Below are positions 15,254-24,365 of a stretch of 64,000 nucleotides of DNA, piece by piece. Source of the DNA: Thermopolyspora sp040678635 (GTDB taxonomy: Bacteria > Actinomycetota > Actinomycetes > Streptosporangiales > Streptosporangiaceae). Both the position numbers and the translations under genes were made by a program. How positions within the stretch are numbered: position 1 is the first letter of the stretch; each line of letters begins with the position of its first letter. The notes beneath the pieces are model-generated. The model was given only the letters and a program-made list of their open reading frames with translations. It was not told the origin of the DNA and did no database searches. The stretch lies in assembly GCF_040678635.1 (NCBI RefSeq), contig NZ_JBFATZ010000001.1, forward strand, positions 778,837-842,836, read 5' to 3'.

Positions 15254-16713
15254 GCGTGCTGCTCCAGATCGGCCCCCGTCCCGACGGACCCCCGCCCGCC
15301 GGGCACGGCGACCGCCCCGGCCTCGCCGCCGAGGTCAAGACCTTCAGAAGCGAGCACGGCGCCCACCTGTTCGTGGCCGACGGCAGCAGGATCTACGACA
15401 TCCCCGCCGCCGTCGCCGACCGCATCGAGAACTGGACCGCGACGCCCCGAACCGCTACCGACGACGCGGCCCTCGCCCGCGAACTGGGCCTGCCGCTCTG
15501 GGACGCCCTTGACGCTCCGCGCGAGGCTTCGCGCGACGCAGGCCCGCGGCGCTACATCGACGCGACCCCGCTCGACCCGCCCGCCCTATCCGCCGTCTCG
15601 CTGAACGTGATGCAGGCGTGCAACCTGAGCTGCGGCCACTGCTACGCCGACGAAGGGCGCTTCCAGGGGCGGGCGCGGGCCATGTCCGCCGAGACGGCGT
15701 TCGCCACCGTGGACCGCCTGCTGGCCGAGGCGGCCCCCGGCACCGACGTCGTGGTCGGATTCATGGGCGGCGAACCGCTGCTCGCCCGCCGGCTCGTGCA
15801 CGACGTCGTCGAGTACGCCGCCCGCGCCGGGCGGGCCACCGGCCACCGCGTCAGGTTCGCGATCACCACGAACCTCACCACGGTCCGCCCCGACGACGCC
15901 CGCCTGTTCGCCCGGCATCCCTTCACCGTCTCGGTGAGCCTCGACGGCGACCGCGCGGGCCACGACGCCCTGCGCCGGGCCAAGGGCGGCGGCAGCCCGT
16001 ACGACATGATGCGCGCCGGGCTGGAGGTGCTGGAGCGACACGGCCGCCCGCGCCACCTGGCCGCCAGGGTGAGCGTCACCCCGCGCACCACCCGGCTGCT
16101 CGACCTGCTGGACCACGGCATCGGCCTGGGCTTCGACGAGGTCGGATTCGCCGCCGTGGTCAGCGCGCCCGATCCCGCCCTGGAGATCTCCCGGGACGCC
16201 TTCGCCGCCTTCCTCGACGGCATGATCGAGTGCGGCGAGAAGGCCCTCGCCGAGCTGAGCGCCGGGCGGCCCTACCCGTTCGGCAACTTCCAGACGGCCT
16301 TGCACCAGCTCCACCGCGGGACCCACCGGCCGTATCCGTGCGGCGCCGGAGCCGGCTACCTCAGCGCCTCCGCCGAAGGCGGCCTGTACGCCTGCCACCG
16401 CCTTGTCGACGACTCCGCGTACGCCATGGGAACCGTGCGCGAGGGCCCCGACCACGCCGCCCGGCGCGACCACCTGCGGCGCGGCCACGTTGACCGGATG
16501 GAGCCGTGCCGGGGCTGCTGGGCGCGGTACCTGTGCGGCGGCGGCTGCTACCACGAGGTGAGCCGCCGCGGGCGGACCGCCTGCGACTACATCCGCGGCT
16601 GGCTCGCCTTCTGCCTGCGGGCCTACGTCGAGCTGTCGCAGGCCGCGCCCGGCTTCTTCCGGCAGGCGCCGCCCGCGGACGCCGGAACCGATCCCACCAC
16701 CGTCGCACGCTGA
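15250..16713 (+). CDS. radical SAM/SPASM protein, candidate quinone-cofactor or peptide maturase
   Basis: A 487-residue radical SAM enzyme. The [4Fe-4S]/SAM motif CNLSCGHC (Cx3Cx2C) is at residues 124-131, preceded by a ~120-residue N-terminal region like the RRE-like start of peptide maturases. A Cys-rich C-terminal SPASM-type region (~355-460, with CRGCWARYLCGGGC) should hold auxiliary clusters. Such enzymes cross-link side chains in proteins; QhpD, which makes Cys thioether bridges in quinohemoprotein amine dehydrogenase, is the closest functional analogy. It lies between the two LodA-like halves, with a 4-bp overlap upstream and an 11-bp gap downstream. The substrate is probably the neighbouring Cys/Trp-containing protein, which is inference. 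Confidence 0.8.
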   Translation: MSVLLQIGPRPDGPPPAGHGDRPGLAAEVKTFRSEHGAHLFVADGSRIYDIPAAVADRIENWTATPRTATDDAALARELGLPLWDALDAPREASRDAGPRRYIDATPLDPPALSAVSLNVMQACNLSCGHCYADEGRFQGRARAMSAETAFATVDRLLAEAAPGTDVVVGFMGGEPLLARRLVHDVVEYAARAGRATGHRVRFAITTNLTTVRPDDARLFARHPFTVSVSLDGDRAGHDALRRAKGGGSPYDMMRAGLEVLERHGRPRHLAARVSVTPRTTRLLDLLDHGIGLGFDEVGFAAVVSAPDPALEISRDAFAAFLDGMIECGEKALAELSAGRPYPFGNFQTALHQLHRGTHRPYPCGAGAGYLSASAEGGLYACHRLVDDSAYAMGTVREGPDHAARRDHLRRGHVDRMEPCRGCWARYLCGGGCYHEVSRRGRTACDYIRGWLAFCLRAYVELSQAAPGFFRQAPPADAGTDPTTVAR

Positions 16714-16724
16714 AGGAGGCGTCC

Positions 16725-18614
16725 ATGACCGAGCAGGCCTCCAGAGCCCCTGAAGGAACCCCTGAAGGAACCCCGGCAGGAACCCCGGCAGGAACCCCGG
16801 CAGGAAAGATCTTCCCCCGTAACCTCACCGCCCGCGCCGACCACGTGGTCCGCGGCAACCCGCCCGGGACCCGGCCGGAGAGCGGGGTGGACAACTGCTA
16901 CCCGGGGCTGGAGTTCGACCAGCGGAACCTGGAGCGCGCGTTCTTCCCCGGCCTCACCGTCGAGTTCCACCGGCCGGACGGCGCGCGCATCGTGGCGCTC
17001 ACCGGGGAAGGACCCGCGGCCGAGCAGGGCCTGACCGCCGCCGACCTGCCGCTGGACATCTGGGCGGTCTGCGGCCGCACCACGGTCGACCAGCGCGAGC
17101 AGGACGCCCGCACGATCGGCTGCGACAACCTCAACGGCCTGGAGGTGTGGCGCGCGGTGCACGACCTGCTGCCCGGCCGGGTCGCCCTGCTCATCGGCCC
17201 CGGCCCCGGCCGCAGCTCCCCGGGCGCGGCCCCCGTCGGGGGAGACCTCAACGGCTTCCGCAGGAGCGGCCGCAGCGTCGTCCAGCGCGCTCCCGACGGC
17301 ACCGTCGAGGCCGCCGTCCTCGTCGCCGAACGGGCCAGATACCTGGACGAGGACGGGGTCATCGAGCCGGAGGCGTACGAGCCCGGCGATCTGACCCGCA
17401 CCCTGTGCGCTCCCTGGCAGTACGACTTCCGCGACTGCGGCTGCTTCTACTGGGCGGCGTCCAAACCCGACATCGTCACCAGCTCCGACGGGCGGCACCG
17501 GGACCTGAACTTCCAGCGCCGGGACCGCCTCGCCGACCCGCCCGTCCCCGACGGCCCGCACCTCGCCGGCCGCCGCGAGCTGGAACTCGACTACCACGAG
17601 CTCATCGAGAACTGGAACGTGCTGCCCGTCGTCCTCAACGACCGCGAGACCGACGAACCGGCGACCCCGTCCACCCCCGCCACCGACCCGCTCACCCCGG
17701 CCGAGGTCGTCGAGGAGCTCGAATACCTCGCGACGGTGGAGCACGCCCTGTGCGTGGAGTACCTGTTCGCGCACTACTCGCTCGACGCGCCGCCGCACCT
17801 GCCCGCCGACGCCGACGCCCGCACCCGCCACGTGTACGCCGCCGCCCAGGAGGTCTTCGCCGTCGCCGTCGACGAGATGCGCCACCTGCGCTGGGTCAAC
17901 GAGGCGCTGGGCGTGCTCGGGCGGCCTCCCGTGCTCGGCCGCGCCACCGCGATCCACCGGCAGCTCGCCCGGCCCTTCGAGCTCAAGCCGCTCACCCCCG
18001 AGCAGCTCGACTGGTTCATCGAGGTGGAACGGCCCAGCCAGGCCAGCGGCGAGGGCGTCGACGGGATGTACGTGCGGCTCCACGCCGCGATCACCACGGC
18101 CCCCGAGCACTATCCGCAGGCCGACCGGCTCGCGCACCTGATCAAACTGATCATCGACGAGGGGGCCGACCATTTCCGGCGCTTCACCGCCGTCAAGGCC
18201 CACCTCGCCGGGCTGACCCCGCAGGAGTACCTGCGCCCCCTCGACCGAGAGCCCGCGCCCGGCCTGGACGCCTCGCTGCTGGCCCTGGCCGACCAGAACT
18301 ACGCCCTCCTGCTCGCGGCCCTGCGCGCGACGTTCTCGCTGGGCGACGCGGCCGGGGGCCAGCTCATCGAGCAGTCCCGGCGGGCCATGTTCAACCTGCA
18401 CGAGACCAACCACGCCCTGGCCGCCCGGGGACTGGCCCCGCTGTTCACCCTCCCCGCGGATCTCGACGGCGACCTGGCGTCCCGGGCCGCCGACCTCGGC
18501 CGTGACCTGCGCGAGAAGGTGTCGGAGCTGGGCGACGCCGCGCACCGGGAGACGATGCTGCGGCAGGAGGCCGACGCCCAGGCGCTGCTCGCGACGCTGG
18601 GAGACTCGGGATGA
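16725..18614 (+). CDS. LodA C-terminal-like (CTQ) domain fused to a ferritin-like domain
   Basis: A 629-residue protein with AAGGAGG 5 nt before the ATG. Residues 9-28 are a PEGT/PAGT repeat encoded by five 12-bp units (16749-16808). Residues ~30-290 resemble the cofactor domain of LodA/GoxA. Cys58 (DNCYPGLEFDQRN followed by FFPGL) is the candidate cross-linking cysteine, and Trp243 in GDLTRTLCAPWQ...FYWAASKPD is the candidate quinone tryptophan. From ~320 a ferritin-like domain of the VioB/RebD-associated type begins (LEYLATVEHALCVEYLFAHYSL, EMRHLRWVNEAL, DEGADHFRRF), with Glu/His residues suited to a di-iron site. The fusion is unusual, and the domain calls rest on motif recall. Confidence 0.6.
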   Translation: MTEQASRAPEGTPEGTPAGTPAGTPAGKIFPRNLTARADHVVRGNPPGTRPESGVDNCYPGLEFDQRNLERAFFPGLTVEFHRPDGARIVALTGEGPAAEQGLTAADLPLDIWAVCGRTTVDQREQDARTIGCDNLNGLEVWRAVHDLLPGRVALLIGPGPGRSSPGAAPVGGDLNGFRRSGRSVVQRAPDGTVEAAVLVAERARYLDEDGVIEPEAYEPGDLTRTLCAPWQYDFRDCGCFYWAASKPDIVTSSDGRHRDLNFQRRDRLADPPVPDGPHLAGRRELELDYHELIENWNVLPVVLNDRETDEPATPSTPATDPLTPAEVVEELEYLATVEHALCVEYLFAHYSLDAPPHLPADADARTRHVYAAAQEVFAVAVDEMRHLRWVNEALGVLGRPPVLGRATAIHRQLARPFELKPLTPEQLDWFIEVERPSQASGEGVDGMYVRLHAAITTAPEHYPQADRLAHLIKLIIDEGADHFRRFTAVKAHLAGLTPQEYLRPLDREPAPGLDASLLALADQNYALLLAALRATFSLGDAAGGQLIEQSRRAMFNLHETNHALAARGLAPLFTLPADLDGDLASRAADLGRDLREKVSELGDAAHRETMLRQEADAQALLATLGDSG

Positions 18615-20239
18615 TCGTCGTCACGACCGGATCAGGGCTGGCCGAACTGACCTGCGCCTGGCTGCTCGCCGAGCGGGGATACAGCGTCCGCGTGCAGGTC
18701 CCAGCGGAGGTTTCGGCCGTGGGCCGAGCAGGGGACGGGGCAATCGGGCCGGACGAAGGCCGGGCCGGGGCTGCGGGCAGGGGCCGGGCAGAGGGCGGAG
18801 TCGAAGCCTCCGTCGGGGTCTGGGCCGTGGGTGGAGCCGGAGATCGAACCGGTGCGCCTGTCAGGGGTCAGGGCGAGGGCGGAGTCGAAGCCATCGCTGG
18901 GATCCGGGTCGTGGGCGGAGCCGGAGATCGAACCGGTGCCCCTGTCAGAGGCCGGGCAGAGGGCGGAGTCGAAGCCTCCGCCGGGGTCCGGGTCGTGGGC
19001 AGAGCCGGAGACGGAACCGGTGCGCCTGTCAGGGGTCAGGGCGAGAGCGGAGTCGAAGCCTCCGCCGGGGTCCGGGTCGTGGGCAGAGCCGGAGATCGAA
19101 CCGGTGCCCTTGTCAGGGGTCAGGGCGAGGGACGGGCAGTGGACTTGGTTGGGGATCCACGTGGAGGTCTGCCTGGGCACCACCCCGTGGGGTCGGCGTC
19201 CGGGCATCGCCGCCCGCTGCTGCTGGACGGCGAGACCGTCGCCTTGCTCGCGGCGCTGTGGCGGACGGATCTCCTGGCCGACGCGTGGCCGCTGCGTACC
19301 CGGCAGGTCCGCTGGGGGTGTACCGAATCGCGGCGTATGACGTACCCCGCCTTGGCCGTCGATGGAGCGACGCTGACCGCCAGGGCACTGGACCGGCTGG
19401 TCCGCCTCCACCCCCGCATCGTCGACGTCTGCGATTCCGAAACGGAGGCGGTGCCCGGCCGCGCCCCCGCTCCCACCGCCGGACCTTTCACCAGTGGCCA
19501 TCCCGACACCGGCCCGGCGGCCGGATCGACCACCGGCTCGGCGGGCGGAGCGGACTGGACGGTCACGGCGAGTCCGTCCGTCGGCGATCCGCACCTGATC
19601 ACGGCCGGCCGCCGGCATGTGCTCAGCGCGCACGTGACGCTTCGTCGCGGTCAGGAGGAGGACGTCACGATTCTGGAAACCGTCCCTCGCGGATGGGTGC
19701 ACCTGTTCCCCATCGGGGGCGGAGGCGCGGTGGCCCAGGCGATGATCCCCGGCCCGGCCGAGCGACCGGCGGACCTGCTGGCGGACCTGCTGACCGAGAG
19801 CGGCCTCGGCGCACGGCTGGCCCGCCTACCCGATCACGCCCACGCGATCCCGGCGGCCCCCCGGCTGCTCGGCGAGCAGTCCACGCCCGGCCGGCTGGTC
19901 GTGGGCACCGGCGCACTGCGACTCGACCCGATCGCGGGCACCGGGACCGCACAGGCGCTCAGGACGGCGATCCTCGCCGCCGCGATCATCGTGTCCGCCG
20001 GGGAAACCGCCAGGCCGTACGAGGACGGCCACCTGGCCCGCTACCTGGCCCACTTCCGATCCCGCCTGCACCGGATCTTCCGCAGCCACCTCCTGACCTG
20101 CACCCGGCTCTACGCGGGTACCTTCACCTCACCGGACTGGCACGATGAACTGCGCGCCATGCGCCTCGCCCTCCGCGTCCCGGCCCCGGAACCCACCGGA
20201 CTCTTTCTCGCCCGACATCGCCTGCTACCGGCCCCGTAG
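18611..20239 (+). CDS. LodB/halogenase-like FAD-dependent oxidoreductase with an internal repeat expansion
   Basis: A 542-residue flavoprotein whose ATG overlaps the preceding TGA. The N-terminal Rossmann start is GSGLAELTCAWLLAERGYSV, a slightly degenerate GxGxxG. The second FAD motif VGTGALRLDPIAGTGTAQAL is intact. Flavoproteins of this type (LodB, QhpG) act on LodA-like or quinohemoprotein precursors to oxidise the tryptophan, which fits the context. Residues ~37-177 are a low-complexity Gly/Val/Arg/Glu array of 28-residue repeats inserted just after the first beta-alpha unit, where FAD enzymes normally have a compact loop. The repeat stays in frame, so the protein may still fold around it. 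Confidence 0.65.
   Translation: MIVVTTGSGLAELTCAWLLAERGYSVRVQVPAEVSAVGRAGDGAIGPDEGRAGAAGRGRAEGGVEASVGVWAVGGAGDRTGAPVRGQGEGGVEAIAGIRVVGGAGDRTGAPVRGRAEGGVEASAGVRVVGRAGDGTGAPVRGQGESGVEASAGVRVVGRAGDRTGALVRGQGEGRAVDLVGDPRGGLPGHHPVGSASGHRRPLLLDGETVALLAALWRTDLLADAWPLRTRQVRWGCTESRRMTYPALAVDGATLTARALDRLVRLHPRIVDVCDSETEAVPGRAPAPTAGPFTSGHPDTGPAAGSTTGSAGGADWTVTASPSVGDPHLITAGRRHVLSAHVTLRRGQEEDVTILETVPRGWVHLFPIGGGGAVAQAMIPGPAERPADLLADLLTESGLGARLARLPDHAHAIPAAPRLLGEQSTPGRLVVGTGALRLDPIAGTGTAQALRTAILAAAIIVSAGETARPYEDGHLARYLAHFRSRLHRIFRSHLLTCTRLYAGTFTSPDWHDELRAMRLALRVPAPEPTGLFLARHRLLPAP
18719..19140. repeat. 84-bp minisatellite inside the flavoprotein gene
   Basis: Units beginning at 18830, 18914, 18998 and 19082 (period 84 bp, 28 codons) are nearly identical, preceded by more diverged partial units from about 18719. 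Each encodes a GGAGDRTGAPVRGQGEGGVE-like segment. The length is a multiple of three, so the frame is kept. Confidence 0.85.
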
Positions 20240-20298
20240 TCCGGTGCCTGCCGGGAATTCCGGTACTAGTCCACACATGCCGTGTTCTCGCCGTTGCC

Positions 20299-20333
20299 GG
20301 TCATGTCACGAAAACACGGTCATGTCACGAAAA
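20299..20333. repeat. 19-bp direct repeat containing TGTCACGAAA
   Basis: GGTCATGTCACGAAAA occurs twice at 19-bp spacing between two converging genes. The core TGTCACGAAA recurs inverted upstream of both aminopeptidase copies (22136-22145, 24235-24244) and at 30878-30887. Confidence 0.6.
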
Positions 20334-20338
20334 ACAGC

Positions 20339-20375
20339 GGCACGATCGGACGGTCGAGGGCCGTCCGATCGTGCC
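20339..20375 (-). terminator. intrinsic terminator of the first aminopeptidase gene
   Basis: A 15-bp perfect stem (20339-20353 with 20361-20375) with a 7-nt loop lies just after the minus-strand stop. On the minus strand it is followed by GCTGTTTTT, a real U-tract. It may also stop the converging flavoprotein transcript. Confidence 0.85.
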
Positions 20376-20390
20376 GCCGGGGGTTCCGCC

Positions 20391-21953
20391 TCAGGTCTGG
20401 AGCCGCGGGTTCGGGGCGGGGGTGGCGGCGCAGGTGGCGTCGGGGCCGGGCTGGTCCGGGGGGACCGTGCCGGTGGCGAGATAATCGGCGACGTGCCGGT
20501 CGATGCACTTGTTGCCGGACAGCGAGACGCCGTGGTTGCCGCCGTTCTTCTCCAGGATCAGCCGCGAGGAGGGGAAGAGCCGGTGCGCCTCCAACGCCCC
20601 CGCGTACGGCGTGGCCGGGTCATAGGTCGCCTGCACCATGAGGATCGGCGGCAGCCCTTCGCCGGTGATCTCCAGCGGCTGGCTTCCCTCCACCGGCCAG
20701 AAGGCGCACGCGGCGTTCCCCCACGTGTTGGTCCAGGCGACGAGCGGCGCGACCTGGTACGAGGCGCGGGTGTCCCGCCGCCACGTCGACCATTCCCTCG
20801 GCCAGGGCGTGTCGGTGCACAAGGTGGCCAAGTACACATCGTTCACCTCGGAGGGCTCGCCCCCTGCCAAGAGGGCATACAACAGCGCGAGGACAGTGCC
20901 ATCGCCCGTTTTCTTCAAGAACGATAGGCCGTTGCCGATCCCGGTCCAGTACTCGTCGCTGTAGGCGGCGAGCGCGAGCACCTGGTCCAACTCCGTCGGC
21001 CCGAAGATGTCGTCAGTGGGCTTCTTCTTCAGCTTGGCCCTGAGCCTGTAGTAGGTCGCCTCGACCTTCTTCGCGGTCGTGCCGAGCTTCCAGTAGGAGT
21101 TGCGCTTGGCCAACCAGGCAAAGAGGTGCCGTATGCGCCGCTGGACGGCGATGTTCTGGTCGAACATGCCCTCGTAGTTGGTCTGGCTCGGATTCACGAC
21201 GCTGTCCAGCACCATCCGGTTCACCCGCTCCGGGAACAGGGTGGCGTAGGTCATCCCCAGGTTCGTCCCCCACGAGTAGCCAAGAAAGCTGAGTTGCTCC
21301 TGCCCCAGAGCCGCGCGGATGTAGTCCATGTCCCGCGCCGAGTCCTCGGTCCGCATGTGCGGCAACATCCAGCCGAAGCGCTTCTCGCAGGTGCGCGCGG
21401 TCCGCTTGGCCAGGTTCAGCCAGAACCTCTCCTGCCGGGCATTGGCGGGCACCGCATCGGGAAGCACCTTATCGATGGCCGGCGAGCACTGCAGGCGCGG
21501 CTTGCTCGCGCCCACCCCGCGCGGGTCGAACCCGATGACGTCGTACGCCGCGGCGGCCTTGGCCGCGGGCGTCTTCTCGAAGACCGTGGCGAGTTCTCTT
21601 CCCCCGCCTCCGGGGCCGCCCGGATTGACGAGCAGAATCCCCTTGTACTCACTCTCCGGAACGGTGTGCTTTTTCCGGGTGAGCGCGATCGTGATTTTCC
21701 TGCCGAACGGGTCGGCGTGATCGAGTGGCACGGAGAGCGTGCCGCACTGCAACTTCTTGGAGAGCGGCTTCTTGCAACGCTTCCAAACGATGCTGACCCC
21801 GTCCGCGCCCGCCGCGCGCCTCGTGGCGCCCATATCCGCCGCCGCCGAGTCCGCCGTACGCCCCGTGCCATCCTGTGCGTGCGCGCCCGGCCCCACAAGA
21901 GTGACGCCGAGCCCCACCACAACGGCGGACAGCCCGGCCGCAACCTTTCGCAT
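20391..21953 (-). CDS. secreted tripeptidyl aminopeptidase, alpha/beta hydrolase (S33) family
   Basis: About 520 residues with an N-terminal signal peptide (MRKVAAGLSAVVVGLGV...GAHA). The nucleophile elbow GYSWGT, the oxyanion-type segment NPGGPGGGG and the C-terminal TAP-like region with ATYDPATP (acid) and GGNHG (His) give a complete catalytic triad. Actinomycete enzymes of this group remove tripeptides from protein N-termini outside the cell. I prefer the ATG at 21953 because GGGGG lies a few bases upstream; ATG 21965 is also in frame. It is the intact copy of a tandem duplication and ends at an intrinsic terminator. Downstream peptide uptake could use the oligopeptide ABC transporter at 24468-30507. 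Confidence 0.88.
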   Translation of the reverse strand: MRKVAAGLSAVVVGLGVTLVGPGAHAQDGTGRTADSAAADMGATRRAAGADGVSIVWKRCKKPLSKKLQCGTLSVPLDHADPFGRKITIALTRKKHTVPESEYKGILLVNPGGPGGGGRELATVFEKTPAAKAAAAYDVIGFDPRGVGASKPRLQCSPAIDKVLPDAVPANARQERFWLNLAKRTARTCEKRFGWMLPHMRTEDSARDMDYIRAALGQEQLSFLGYSWGTNLGMTYATLFPERVNRMVLDSVVNPSQTNYEGMFDQNIAVQRRIRHLFAWLAKRNSYWKLGTTAKKVEATYYRLRAKLKKKPTDDIFGPTELDQVLALAAYSDEYWTGIGNGLSFLKKTGDGTVLALLYALLAGGEPSEVNDVYLATLCTDTPWPREWSTWRRDTRASYQVAPLVAWTNTWGNAACAFWPVEGSQPLEITGEGLPPILMVQATYDPATPYAGALEAHRLFPSSRLILEKNGGNHGVSLSGNKCIDRHVADYLATGTVPPDQPGPDATCAATPAPNPRLQT

Positions 21954-22228
21954 ATCGACCCCCATAACTCAGGCGCACGCTCACGTGGCCCGTACAATCG
22001 CGGTGGAAGCCGAGGGCTCGCACAAATCAGCCGCGAATCGCCCGCCTCGGCTCTGTAATTGCTGATTCGCAAACATTGGTGTTTGCGCGCGCCTGCTTGG
22101 TTCGAATTCGTCGGCTGCATATTTCTTCAGGACTGTTTCGTGACATGGCGTGTCGCCCCGGCGTAACGAATCCCGGTGGGGGCGCCCCGAATCACCGGCG
22201 ACCGCCATACCTCCGCCGGAAACGCAGC

Positions 22229-22266
22229 GCGGCCCGGCCGGCGCGCTCGTGCACCGGCCGGGCCGC
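22229..22266. terminator. GC-rich 13-bp stem upstream of aminopeptidase copy 1
   Basis: GCGGCCCGGCCGG (22229-22241) pairs perfectly with CCGGCCGGGCCGC (22254-22266). It is the duplicate of the hairpin at 24328-24365 and probably separates the two copies' transcripts. Confidence 0.6.
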
Positions 22267-22414
22267 GAATCCGCCCAGCTAATCGGCCCCGCTAATCGGC
22301 CCCGCATCCGCTCGGCCTCCGGCGTCGGCCGGGCGGGCAGGAGCAACGGACCGGACTTCGCGGACAGGGGGTACCTCTCCTGGTCATGCCCGTTACTGGC
22401 ATGACACGAAGAGC

Positions 22415-22451
22415 GGCGCGATCGGACGGTCGAGGGCCGTCCGATCGCGCC
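22415..22451 (-). terminator. terminator hairpin after aminopeptidase copy 2
   Basis: A 15-bp stem (22415-22429 with 22437-22451), the counterpart of the hairpin at 20339-20375 with compensating changes that keep pairing. The U-tract of copy 1 is lost here. Confidence 0.7.
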
Positions 22452-22466
22452 GCCGAGGGTTCCGCC

Positions 22467-24058
22467 TCAGGCGGCCTTGACATCGATCGCCTTCAGAACA
22501 GGGGTGGCGGCGCAGGTGGCGTCGGGGCCGGGCTGGTCCGGCGGGACCGCGCCGGTGGCCAGATAATCGGCGACGTACCGGTCGATGCACTTGTTGCCGG
22601 ACAGCGAGACGCCGTGGGTGCCGCCGTTCTTCTCCAGGATCAGCCGCGACGAGGGGAAGAGCCGGTGCGCCTCCAACGCCCCCGCGTACGGCGTGGCCGC
22701 GTCATAGGTCGCCTGCACCATGAGGATCGGCGGCAGCCCCTCGCCGGAGATCTCCAGCGGCTGCCTCTCCTCCACCGGCCAGAAGGCGCACGCGGCGTTC
22801 CCCCACGTGTTCGCCCAGCTGAGGAACGGCGCGACCTGGTGCGAGGCGCGGGTGTCCCGCCGCCACGTCGACCATTCCCTCGGCCAGGGCGTGTCGGTGC
22901 ACAAGGTGGCGTGGTACACGTCGTTCGCTTCCTCGTTGCCCTCGCTGAATATCCCCGCGATAACGTACAGCTCCCAGACCCTGTCGCCCTTGCCGCTCTT
23001 CAACAGTGACAGGACGACGCCGAGCGTGGGCCACATGTCGTCGTCGTAGCCGCCCCGGGTGAACATGTCGTCCAGTTCCGTCGGCCCGAACTTGCCTTCG
23101 ACGGGCTTGGCCTTCAGTTTGGCCCTGACCCGGTAGTAGGTCGCCTCGATCTTCTTCGCGTTCGTGCCGAGCTTGTAGCTGGAGTTGTGCCTGGCGATCC
23201 AGGCGAACAACTGGTCCATGCGCTTCTCGAACGCCTTGTTCTGGTCGAGCATGGCCTCGTAGTTGGTCTGGCTCGGATTCACGACGCTGTCCAGCACCAT
23301 CCGGTTCACCCGTTCCGGGAACAGGGTGGCGTAGATCATCCCCAGGGCGGTTCCCCACGAGTAGCCGAGATAGCTGAGCTGTTCCTGCCCCAGGGCCGCG
23401 CGGATGTAGTCCATGTCCCGCGCCGTGTCCTCGGTCCGCATGTGCGGCAGCATCCAGCCGAAGCGCTTCTGGCAGTCGCGCGCGATCCGCTTGGCGTAGT
23501 TCAGCCAGGATCGCTCATCGCGGGCGTTGGCCGGCACCCAGTCGTTGGGCACCTTGGCGTTCGTCGGCGAGCACTTCAGGCGCGGCTTGCTCGCGCCCAC
23601 CCCGCGCGGGTCGAATCCGATGATGTCGTACGCCGCGGCGGCCTTGGCCGCGGGCGTCTTCTCGAAGGTCGTGGCGAATTCTCTTCCCTCGCCTCCGGGA
23701 CCGCCCGGATTGACGAGCAGAATCCCCTTGTACTCACTCTCCGGAACGGTGTGCTTTTCCGGGTGAGCGCGATCGTGATTTTCCTGCCGAACGGGTCGGC
23801 GTGGTCGAGTGGCACGGAGAGCGTGCCGCACTGCAACTTCAACTTCTTCTTGGAGAGCGGACTCTGTGAGAGCTTCTTGCATGGCTTCCAGGCGATGCCG
23901 TCCCCGTCCGCGCCCGCCGCGCGTCTCGTGGCGCCCATATTCGCCGCCGCCGAGTCCGCCGTACGCCCCGTGCCATCCTGTGCGTGCGCGCCCGGCCCCG
24001 CAAGAGTGACGCCGAGCCCCATCACAACGGCGGACAGCCCGGCCGCAACCTTTCGCAT
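22467..24058 (-). pseudogene. tripeptidyl aminopeptidase, frameshifted second copy
   Basis: This copy has the same signal peptide, NPGGPGG, GYSWGT, Asp and His motifs as its neighbour, but they are not in one frame. The N-terminal frame runs from ATG 24058 to ITIALTRK and then reads into unrelated residues, while the rest (HTVPESEYKGILL onward) is open in another frame. The cause is one base missing in a homopolymer: T4 at 23755-23758 against T5 at 21670-21674 in copy 1 (A4 and A5 on the coding strand). The remaining 500 codons have no other stops, so the event is recent, or is a sequencing error, or is bypassed by slippage. Small extra inserts around 23840-23880 are in frame. Confidence 0.82.
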
Positions 24059-24327
24059 ATCGACCCCCATAACTCAGGCTCACGTGGCCTGTACAATCGC
24101 GGTGGAAGCCGAGGGCTCGCACAAATCAGCCGCGAATCGCCCGCCTCGGCTCTGTAATTGCTGATTCGCAAACATTGGTGTTTGCGCGTGCCTGCTTGGT
24201 TCGTCTTCGTCGGCTGCATATTTCTTCAGGACTGTTTCGTGACATGGCGTGTCGCCCCGGCGTAACGAATCCCGGTGGGGGCACCCCGAATCACCGGCGA
24301 CCGCCATACCTCCGCCGGAAACACAGC

Positions 24328-24365
24328 GCGGCCCGGCCGGCGCGCTCGTGCACCGGCCGGGCCGC
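24328..24365. terminator. GC-rich 13-bp stem between the peptide transporter and aminopeptidase copy 2
   Basis: GCGGCCCGGCCGG (24328-24340) with CCGGCCGGGCCGC (24353-24365), the same element as 22229-22266. Confidence 0.6.

Noticed and set aside
22467..24058. Programmed ribosomal frameshifting as the explanation of the split aminopeptidase frame.
   Set aside because: There is no conserved stimulatory element, and the intact sister copy differs by exactly one base in the homopolymer, so a deletion is the simpler reading.
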